Below, piece after piece: positions 35,093 to 41,521 of a stretch of DNA of 41,521 nt. This DNA is from Candidatus Baldrarchaeota archaeon (GTDB lineage Archaea; Asgardarchaeota; Baldrarchaeia; Baldrarchaeales; DXJG01): the NCBI GenBank assembly GCA_019056805.1, contig DXJG01000007.1:65992-107512 (forward strand), read 5' to 3'. The position numbers were made by a program, and so were the translations under genes. The notes beneath the pieces are model-generated. The model saw only the letters and a program-made list of their open reading frames with translations. It was not told the DNA's origin and did not search any database. Position 1 is the first letter of the stretch, and each line of letters starts with the position of its first letter.

Positions 35093-36340
35093 GTGATAAA
35101 TTTACCGATCTATGAAGTTGAGAATTGGCTTTTGAATGAAACTAGTAGATCTTTAGCACCGCTTAGAAAGAAAGCGAAAAGCTTTGTTGATGATATTGTT
35201 GAATACTTAAAATCAATTCGTAGAGAGGCTGATTCTATTGTTATGATTACTGAGAAAATGTCAAAAGAAGGAAGATTTGATAAAGCTTGCAAAGTTGCTT
35301 CAACGTTTTCTGAAAAGATAATAAATATTTTAGATGGCTTTTCAGTTCCTCAAGAATATGACTACATGTCTCTTTCAGATCTTAAAAAGAGGTTAGATAG
35401 ATTATTAAGAACCATTATAGAATTGGGACCAAAATACATTCCTAGAATGAGTACCTCATCATTTAAATCTCCAATTATGAAAATGGACTATTACGTAAAG
35501 AGTTTAGCTAAGTTACGTGGAAAATTAGACAAGTTCCTAGAAACAAGGTATATTCACGCAAAATACGTCGAAGAAACTATCAACAAAGCGAGAAAATTAC
35601 AGGAGGAAGAGAAAAAACTAGAAAAATTACAGGAAGAAAACAAGGAAAACGAGGAAAAACTAGAAAAAATATTGAAACTAAAAAGCGATTTAGAGATGAA
35701 AATTAATGAGAGAAAAGAAATTTTAAGAATTGAAGATATCGAGAATGATATTTATAAAATTAAGAACGATATAAGGAATTTACTGGCACCGTTAGATAAG
35801 CCATTAAGGAAATTTTTGAACCTTGTTGATAGGGGAGAAGTAAAGTTAACTGAAAAACAAAAATTGCTATTAAACCAGACAAATGATCTGAAAACCCCCA
35901 TAACATCTTTAGAAGAAGTTGAAATTTTAAAAGAACTTTTAAGAACGATTGAAAAACTAATTTTGTCTAAAAAGTTAAAGTTTGATAAGAAAAAAGCCAA
36001 AAAAGTATTGAGAAGCATTCAAATCGTTTTAAATGAGAATACATTGGATAAATTGGTTGAGAAATATATAAGCTTGAGAAACGAAAAAAGAGCCTTGGAA
36101 AAAATACATGAAAAAGACTTAAAAGACGTAAAGAACCTAGAAGGACAGTTAAAAGAACTCCAAAAAGAAATAAATGAATTAGTAAAAGAAGTAAAGAGTA
36201 AGAAAAAAGAGATAAAAAATTTAAAAGAAACAATACTCTCATTAAAAAAGGAACTGGAAAAAAGAATAGAAAAAATTACGAATCAACCAGTAGAAATTAC
36301 TCTTTCCTTAGCTTCTCTTCAAAGTTCTACAGATAATTAA
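35093..36340 (+). CDS. Long coiled-coil protein of unknown function
   Basis: 415 residues, GTG start with GGAGG at good spacing. The N-terminal ~170 residues are helical and mixed (LAPLRKKAKSFVDDIVEYL, SDLKKRLDRLLRTIIELG). Residues about 170-250 and 330-395 are Lys/Glu-rich heptad coiled coils (KLQEEEKKLEKLQEENKENE, LEGQLKELQKEINELVKEV), separated by a segment with LLAPLDKPLRKFLNLVDRG. There is no ATPase motif, signal peptide or membrane helix. It may be a structural or chromosome/cytoskeleton-associated protein; similar unannotated coiled-coil proteins occur in archaea. It converges on TldE with seven bases between the stops. Confidence 0.8.
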   Translation: MINLPIYEVENWLLNETSRSLAPLRKKAKSFVDDIVEYLKSIRREADSIVMITEKMSKEGRFDKACKVASTFSEKIINILDGFSVPQEYDYMSLSDLKKRLDRLLRTIIELGPKYIPRMSTSSFKSPIMKMDYYVKSLAKLRGKLDKFLETRYIHAKYVEETINKARKLQEEEKKLEKLQEENKENEEKLEKILKLKSDLEMKINERKEILRIEDIENDIYKIKNDIRNLLAPLDKPLRKFLNLVDRGEVKLTEKQKLLLNQTNDLKTPITSLEEVEILKELLRTIEKLILSKKLKFDKKKAKKVLRSIQIVLNENTLDKLVEKYISLRNEKRALEKIHEKDLKDVKNLEGQLKELQKEINELVKEVKSKKKEIKNLKETILSLKKELEKRIEKITNQPVEITLSLASLQSSTDN

Positions 36341-36347
36341 TATGATG

Positions 36348-37718
36348 TTATTGTCCTATTAGTTCTAGTTTTTCAAATGCTATGGGTGGAAGTTTCATAT
36401 TTTCGATTAACTCTTGTTCTCTGCCTATCATTAGAATATTTTTGAGGGCTTCATAGAAGTTTCCTGAAAGTAGTGCATGTTTTATTGGTTTTTCTAGTGA
36501 ACCGTTCTCAATTAACGTTGCGCTTCTTACTTCAAGTCCGAAAGTTCCTGTGAAAGGATCTGCAAAGGGTGCGGCAAATTTTTCGATCAAACAGCCTCTA
36601 TCAATTTCGCTAATCATTCTTTCTAAACTTTTATTTCCAGGTTTTATCGCTATGTTCGATACAGCACAGTTAACTGGTCTCATGAATATTTCTTCAACAG
36701 TTCTTGTAAGTCTTCTATAGCCGTTTCCTGTAGATTCGGTGTCAGCAATATAGGCATTGTATGTATCATAAATGAAATTTTTCAATATGCCGTTTTCAAT
36801 TATCTTTTTGGTCGCTGTTGGTACTCCTTCATCGTCAATTAAAGCGCTGAGAATTCCGCCAGGCATTCTACCGTCATCTATTACCGTTAAAGTTTTTGAA
36901 GCTACTTCGTTATTTAATTTATCTTTCCAAGGGCTTCTCTGCTTGTTTACATGTTCTCCGCTTATGGCAAAGGCAACAGTGGATTCGAAGAGGCCTTGAA
37001 GCTCTACAGGGACTATTATTACAGGCATTTCCTCTTTACCTTTATATGACTCGGCCCTTAGTGTTGTTAATGTTTTTCTTTGAAGCTCGTTTCCTATTTT
37101 TTCAAAGTCCAAGTTTTTCAGAGTAGTTGAATAAGCTTTTTCAACACCTTCACCTACACGTCCATTTTCACTCGCCTTCGCTGAAAAATGCAGGAACACT
37201 AGTGTTCCCTTATGGCTTTGATCTACTCCAAGAGAATTTGCAACATGAAAAGTAAATTCTCCAATTCTTAACAATCCATTAAGAACCTTAACATTAACTT
37301 TACTTTCAGCAGTCTTTACAAGTTGATTAACAACCTTTAATAATTCTCTTTCCTCTGTTTCAACAAGTTCCTCATCATAAACATTCTCTACCGTACCTGA
37401 AGGTTTTCTTGGAACAGGTAAAGCCTCGAAATTCGGATCCTCAGGGCTAACTTTTGCTATGCTTATACATTCATCTACAACTTTCTCCACATCTTTATCG
37501 GAGAATATAGTTGATGCAGCAAATCCTACATGTTTTCCAATGGCGCATTTTAGGCCTAAGCCTATTGAAACATTATTTGTTGAGAGATGAGGAACACTAT
37601 TCTCCACGTATATATTTCTGGTTCTCGTATATGCGGTGAAAACTTCCACTTGATCAGCGCCCTGTTTGCTTGCCATTCTTATCGCTTGAATACTTATTTT
37701 TGTGAGTTTTTCAAGCAT
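36348..37718 (-). CDS. tldE: TldE/PmbA, partner subunit of the TldD/E peptidase
   Basis: 456 residues of the PmbA/TldE family: QADQVEVFTAYTRTRNIYVE at the start, VIDDGRMPGGILSALIDDEG and FADPFTGTFGLEVRSATLIE towards the end. It lacks the HExxxH metal site found in TldD, as expected for the non-catalytic subunit. TldD/E is a cytoplasmic metalloprotease heterodimer that trims small unfolded peptides and, in bacteria, helps mature some peptide products. Its ATG follows the TldD stop directly (TAAATG), with GGAGGTGG as the ribosome site inside the end of tldD, indicating translational coupling. Confidence 0.94.
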   Translation of the reverse strand: MLEKLTKISIQAIRMASKQGADQVEVFTAYTRTRNIYVENSVPHLSTNNVSIGLGLKCAIGKHVGFAASTIFSDKDVEKVVDECISIAKVSPEDPNFEALPVPRKPSGTVENVYDEELVETEERELLKVVNQLVKTAESKVNVKVLNGLLRIGEFTFHVANSLGVDQSHKGTLVFLHFSAKASENGRVGEGVEKAYSTTLKNLDFEKIGNELQRKTLTTLRAESYKGKEEMPVIIVPVELQGLFESTVAFAISGEHVNKQRSPWKDKLNNEVASKTLTVIDDGRMPGGILSALIDDEGVPTATKKIIENGILKNFIYDTYNAYIADTESTGNGYRRLTRTVEEIFMRPVNCAVSNIAIKPGNKSLERMISEIDRGCLIEKFAAPFADPFTGTFGLEVRSATLIENGSLEKPIKHALLSGNFYEALKNILMIGREQELIENMKLPPIAFEKLELIGQ

Positions 37719-39098
37719 TTAACCACCTCCAACAAGGATCTTAGCTCTCATATATGGTCCACCTGTTGAAACTGGTACAAAGTCCTCTTCGCCTTTACCG
37801 CAGTTTCCACCATGAAGCGTAAAATCTTTGCTAACTGCGTCAACGGTTTTCAAAATATCTAAGGCTTTTCCGGTAAGTGTAAAAGATCTAACCAATTTTC
37901 TCTTTTCGCCATTCTCTATTATGTATCCTTTTAGAACTCTTGCTTCAAAACCTCCTCCAACAGGGTCTTCCATGCCGCTTAAAGCCTTCACAGCTAATAG
38001 TCCTTCCTTTGTTTCACTTATCATTTCTTCTAAATCCCAGTCACCCTTTTCAAAGAAGGTATTTGTCATCCGTACCCATACGCGTCTATTATAGTCTTGA
38101 GCTCTTCCATTTCCAGTAGGTTTAACATTCATTGTTGCAGCAGTTTCTAAATTATGCATATAACCTTTGTAAACGCCATTTTCAATTATAATTGTTCTTG
38201 AGGAAGGTGTCCCTTCGCTATCGAAAAGTATTGTTCCGTATGCTCCAGGTATAGTGCCATCATCAACCATAGTTACTAATTCGCTTCCAACCTTTTTTCC
38301 AACAACTCCTGTTAAAAAGCTGCGTTTCTTAACAATTTCATCTGCTTCAGAAGCATGTCCCATAACTTCATGAGCAAGAAGACCAGCTACATCAGGATCT
38401 ATAATCACAGTTAAGTAGCCGCCTGGAGGCTTTTCTGCACTAAGTAATTCGACAGCTTCTTTAGCAACATTTTCTCCTTCAACATTTGGATCTATTTCTT
38501 TTACAAGCTCATATCCACGGGTTCCACTTTTCACAAAGTAAGAGGATTGCATTTTCCCTGCTTCAAAAGCAACTGGCATAGCCACTACGCCTATTCTTAT
38601 TTCGCCCCACTCAATTTTCGATCCTTCAGAATTTACAACTGTGAAGTTAATGCACGAGTCCGAATATCTGGTGTTGCTGTTTACAACTCTTTCATCTGCT
38701 TTTCTCTGAGCTTTATCCAATTCTAAAAGTAGATTGATTTTTTCTTCAAGGCTAATTTCCTGCGGATTAATTTTAATTGGAGGTTTATACTTTTTCTCAA
38801 CTACAACTGAGTTTAACTCTATTTTTTCCGTGCCTTTGGTGGATTTAACTATTTTGACCGCTTTTTCTGCAGCGGACTTAAGCGTTTCCCATGAAAGTTC
38901 TGTAGATGACGCATATCCCCAGTGTCCATTTAGGAAAGCTCTTATTGAAACTCCACTTCTAACATTTCGAGAAATAGCTCTTATGTTTCCGTTTGTAGTC
39001 AAAATTTGTAGGTTCTCTCTTTGTTCAAACCTAGCATCACAGAAGTCTACTCCCAGCTTTCTCATATAATCTACTAATTTTTCCAGAGTATCTAGCAA
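37719..39098 (-). CDS. tldD: TldD, catalytic subunit of the TldD/E metallopeptidase
   Basis: 459 residues from TTG 39098 (GAGGGAAGGG upstream); the frame extends 14 codons further, but the family start MLDTLEKLVDYMRKLG begins here. The zinc site HEVMGH (His243, Glu244, His248) sits in LLAHEVMGHASE, and the conserved GNCGKGEE near the C-terminus supplies the expected Cys motif. Also typical are VTMVDDGTIPGAYGT and NLETAATMNVKPTGNGRAQD. It forms a heterodimer with TldE, encoded immediately downstream. All catalytic residues are present. Confidence 0.95.
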   Translation of the reverse strand: MLDTLEKLVDYMRKLGVDFCDARFEQRENLQILTTNGNIRAISRNVRSGVSIRAFLNGHWGYASSTELSWETLKSAAEKAVKIVKSTKGTEKIELNSVVVEKKYKPPIKINPQEISLEEKINLLLELDKAQRKADERVVNSNTRYSDSCINFTVVNSEGSKIEWGEIRIGVVAMPVAFEAGKMQSSYFVKSGTRGYELVKEIDPNVEGENVAKEAVELLSAEKPPGGYLTVIIDPDVAGLLAHEVMGHASEADEIVKKRSFLTGVVGKKVGSELVTMVDDGTIPGAYGTILFDSEGTPSSRTIIIENGVYKGYMHNLETAATMNVKPTGNGRAQDYNRRVWVRMTNTFFEKGDWDLEEMISETKEGLLAVKALSGMEDPVGGGFEARVLKGYIIENGEKRKLVRSFTLTGKALDILKTVDAVSKDFTLHGGNCGKGEEDFVPVSTGGPYMRAKILVGGG

Positions 39099-39425
39099 AA
39101 TGAACACCCTTCCCTCGTAAATTTGTAGCAAACTAATCATTTAAGGTTTAGCTACGATACTATGTTTTATGTTAGTATTTTAATGTTTAGTTAGGTTTGA
39201 TTTAAGAGATTATGCGCATCTACTTTACTTGTAGTGTTGTAATGAGAAATCATTAATTTGTGATGTAAATGGTTTTCTAGGGAAATGATTACACACATAA
39301 TTTGATAGTAAGACTACTTCTACTAGGTAACCCGTCCCTTACATGTAAGCTACCTAATTTTAAACAAGTAAATCATAAACCCTATCTTTAAGTAATTTTA
39401 TTCACTTGATTTATCGTGAGTAGTT
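39099..39425. other. Divergent intergenic region, tldD and metallopeptidase
   Basis: About 285 bases beyond the longest possible tldD frame. AT-rich; it should hold the promoters of both genes, but I could not identify clear TATA boxes with confidence. No RNA gene or repeat was seen. Confidence 0.4.
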
Positions 39426-40061
39426 ATGTACAAAAATTTTAATTTAATATGTGAAGTGGACGATTTTCTTAAAGATAAGGTTTCTCGATGTATCGAAGAT
39501 GTCATTGACAGAGTAGAGCAATTTGAGCCTAATGTTATTTCTAAGAGGCTTACTATTAAAATTAAGGATGAGCCCTATGGTGGAAAAGTCAATATTAAAA
39601 AGTTTGAAATTATTTTGGATGAAGAATTGGTTAGAACTGCTGATGAGAATTTTATTCGATGGTTAATTGCTCACGAAATAGCTCATATTGACTGTAGAGT
39701 TAAGAGAATGACTCCCCTAGCACCATCTTTTTGGAAAACCTTTCTCTTTCTTTTAAGGCATCCAAAGTTTCTAATTAAACCTTGGCTTTTCGCTTTTACT
39801 GCGAAAATTCTCGAAGATATCTATGTTAATAGGAAAATTGTTGAATGGGGCTTTATTGAAGAGTTCACTGAGTTTGCTGAAAGATATTATATTAAAGACT
39901 TTGGTACCAGAGCTACTTTCGCTGGAGGCATTACTGAACTTAAAGACAAACTAATATATTTTTTGGGAGAAGACTACCTAACAGACATTCTACATTTCCT
40001 TGATAAAGATATAAAATACTTCGCAAAGATAAGCTTCTTACATAAAATACGAAAAATCTAG
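39426..40061 (+). CDS. Small HExxH zinc metallopeptidase-like protein
   Basis: 211 residues, ATG start. The zinc-binding motif HEIAH (His83, Glu84, His87) lies in WLIAHEIAHIDCR after a beta hairpin (FEIILDEELV). A second acidic helix, KILEDIYVNRKIVEWG (about 127-142), supplies the likely third ligand (Glu130 or Asp131), the arrangement of gluzincins such as M48 or SprT-like proteins. There is no signal peptide; the hydrophobic stretch FWKTFLFLLRHPKFLIKPWLFAF is short and probably not a full membrane span. The function is unknown; a cytoplasmic housekeeping protease is plausible. Confidence 0.75.
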   Translation: MYKNFNLICEVDDFLKDKVSRCIEDVIDRVEQFEPNVISKRLTIKIKDEPYGGKVNIKKFEIILDEELVRTADENFIRWLIAHEIAHIDCRVKRMTPLAPSFWKTFLFLLRHPKFLIKPWLFAFTAKILEDIYVNRKIVEWGFIEEFTEFAERYYIKDFGTRATFAGGITELKDKLIYFLGEDYLTDILHFLDKDIKYFAKISFLHKIRKI

Positions 40062-40310
40062 AGACCATAAAAACATTTTCCAAAAGAAACTTTTAAACAC
40101 TTGTTATCAACTATTTTTATGATTTTTCAGTTATATATGGTTTGTGTGTTTAGCTTTAGTCCTCTCTCTACATTATTTGAGTAGTATCTAATGAAATAAA
40201 GGTACGTTGAACCAGAATTTTAATACTATTGATAGTAATGTTTGTATTCATAAAAAATAAATACTTCATTACTCAAAATGCTTAATGATTAATATGCATG
40301 GGGAGGTACC
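40062..40310. other. AT-rich spacer before the transposon-like region
   Basis: About 250 bases with no convincing frame, ending in GGGGAGGTACC at 40300-40310, a ribosome-site-like sequence just before a TTG. No terminal repeat of an insertion sequence was recognised. Confidence 0.35.
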
Positions 40311-40580
40311 TTGAACATTAAACAAAATGTAGTATTTAAGAAACTTTGTAGAAATCTACATAAGTATTTTTTCATTTTTGCTATAACTTTTCACTACCGT
40401 ATGCGGAGATTTATTTTCTTTGTAAACTCTGCATTTGTGGGCCTGCTAGAAGGATTAGCAATCTACTTAGGTCCAAGGGAAATGAAGTTGAATACACCAT
40501 AAGGAAGATTAATAGGATTCATGAACGTGAATTTTCAATTATTTTCGGAAAAATTAAGGTTAACGGGACTAAGAGCTGAA
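40311..40580 (+). pseudogene. Disrupted short reading frame with cysteine motif
   Basis: Behind GGGGAGG, a TTG opens a frame (LNIKQNVVFKKLCRNLHK) that runs for 63 codons. A different frame is open from about 40356 to 40580 and encodes YFLCKLCICGPARRISNLLR followed by a basic stretch ending NGTKS. The two frames together look like one small gene broken by a one- or two-base indel. I do not recognise the product. It directly precedes the decayed TnpB gene and may share its history. Confidence 0.3.
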
Positions 40581-40591
40581 AGCTGAAAGGA

Positions 40592-41521
40592 ATGCAAAAG
40601 TTTAGACGAAGTGATAGAATGCTTGTTAGAAAAACTATCAAAGCAAAAATAATCGAAGTTAATAGAAGTAAGTTAGATGTTTTAGGAAGAGAGTACACTA
40701 ACTTTCAGAGAGCTCTAAGGGGAGAAGATGTTAAGTTATATTCAGCAACAAAGCAGCAGGTTGAGAAATTGTTGAGAAAAATAAAAAAAACAGAATGGAG
40801 GAAAGTTAAAACAGAAAAAGTATCCTCTTATTCTGAGAAATGACGTGTACCATGTTTATAATGTCTGGATAACTAATAATACTCTAACAAAATACTGGAT
40901 TAAAATTCCGGTTCATGGGGTTAGAGGTGGAATTAGGCTCCCTATTAAACTACATTGTGAAATTGAAGAGGACTGGAAATTTAAGGAAGCTAAGGTTTTC
41001 AGAAGAGGGGATGATTGGTTTGTTCATATAACTGTTGAGAAGGATATTAAAATCAGACAGAGCTATGATAACATCTTAGCCATTGATTTAGGGATAAGAA
41101 GAATAGCAACAGTTGTTTCAACCGCTGATAAAAGACCGAAATTTTACGGAAAGGAGCTTAGAAGAATTAGAGGGCACTACTTCTACTTAAGGAGAAAATT
41201 GGGGAAGCAAAAGAAGTTTAAAGCAATAAAGAAGATCGGTAAGAATGAGAGAAGAATAATTGATGACTACCTGCACAAGATTTCAAGGGAAATTGTTGAG
41301 AGAGCTAAAGAAAGAGAATGCTATTATCGTATTGGGAGACCTGAAGGGAATAAGGAAGCAAAATAAGGGTAGAAAGTTTAACAGGAAGCTCCATTCTTTT
41401 CCCTATTATCGTTTGTCTAAATTCATCGAGTATAAAGCAAACTGGGAGGGTATAATGGTCGTTAGAATCAATGAAGCGAATACATCAAAGTTGTGTTCCC
41501 GTTGCGGTTCTCAAGGTTTGA
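40592..41521 (+). pseudogene. tnpB: TnpB (IS605 OrfB-type RNA-guided nuclease), frameshifted and cut by the window end
   Basis: Three frames join into one TnpB: MLVRKTIKAKI with helical N-terminus (40592-40819); KYPLILRNDVYHVYNVWITN through ILAIDLGIRRIATVVS (RuvC-I Asp) to REIVERAKE (to about 41312); then ENAIIVLGDLKGIRK, FPYYRLSKFIEYKA and the zinc ribbon CSRCGS up to the window edge. One-base insertions at the A-run 40815-40819 and in AAAGAAAGAGA (41307-41317) break it. At the RuvC-II position the usual Glu of (V/E)EDLK appears as GD. TnpB is a transposon-encoded guide-RNA nuclease. No TnpA was seen in the window. Start ATG 40592 (AAAGGA) or 40619. Confidence 0.9.

Noticed and set aside
1..41521. 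CRISPR arrays, tRNA or rRNA genes
   Set aside because: No regularly spaced repeats, and no cloverleaf or T-loop GTTCRANNC signature in intergenic DNA on either strand by eye.

Overview
The window looks archaeal. The DNA is AT-rich, many genes use TTG or GTG starts behind GGAGG/GGTG-type ribosome sites, and short TATA-like boxes precede several genes. The gene families fit: a zinc-finger Ski2-like helicase, tungsten aldehyde ferredoxin oxidoreductase (AOR), K+-independent membrane pyrophosphatase, TldD/TldE, a LAGLIDADG endonuclease and an archaeal-type TnpB. AOR, the many-cluster ferredoxin and the radical SAM protein suggest an anaerobe, perhaps thermophilic. I would guess a Thermoproteota (TACK) lineage but cannot place it further. 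No rRNA, tRNA or CRISPR array was seen.

Layout. 0-2.8 kb: two tandem proton/sodium-pumping pyrophosphatases, the first cut by the window edge. 3.1-4.5 kb: a LAGLIDADG endonuclease abutting the C-terminal fragment of a polyprenol/diacylglycerol kinase. 4.5-5.8 kb: a nucleotidyltransferase/CDP-alcohol phosphotransferase fusion. 6-9.4 kb: a frameshifted secreted subtilase followed by two paralogous membrane proteins, with the protease tail duplicated between them. 9.8-15.5 kb: adenine deaminase, ferritin-like protein, endonuclease III and helicase. 15.7-20.1 kb: a membrane-anchored clostripain-family peptidase and a radical SAM protein.

20.3-33 kb is the most interesting part. A complete phosphoenolpyruvate sugar phosphotransferase system (EI, HPr, EIIA, ascorbate-type EIIB and EIIC) is grouped with two SIS-domain sugar-phosphate proteins, a HAD protein that has lost its catalytic aspartates, and an unknown membrane-anchored protein. 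PTS is uncommon in archaea. The block reads as import and phosphorylation of a sugar or amino sugar followed by isomerisation/deamination. It lies between two direct copies of a convergent SLC13-transporter/AOR junction. The left copy keeps the transporter and a decayed AOR tail; the right copy keeps AOR plus ferredoxin and a decayed transporter tail. This suggests that the PTS block arrived, or was captured, by duplication or integration at that junction.

33.5-41.5 kb: a saccharopine-dehydrogenase-like reductase, a long coiled-coil protein, the TldE/TldD pair, a small HExxH metallopeptidase, and a decaying TnpB gene that runs off the window end.
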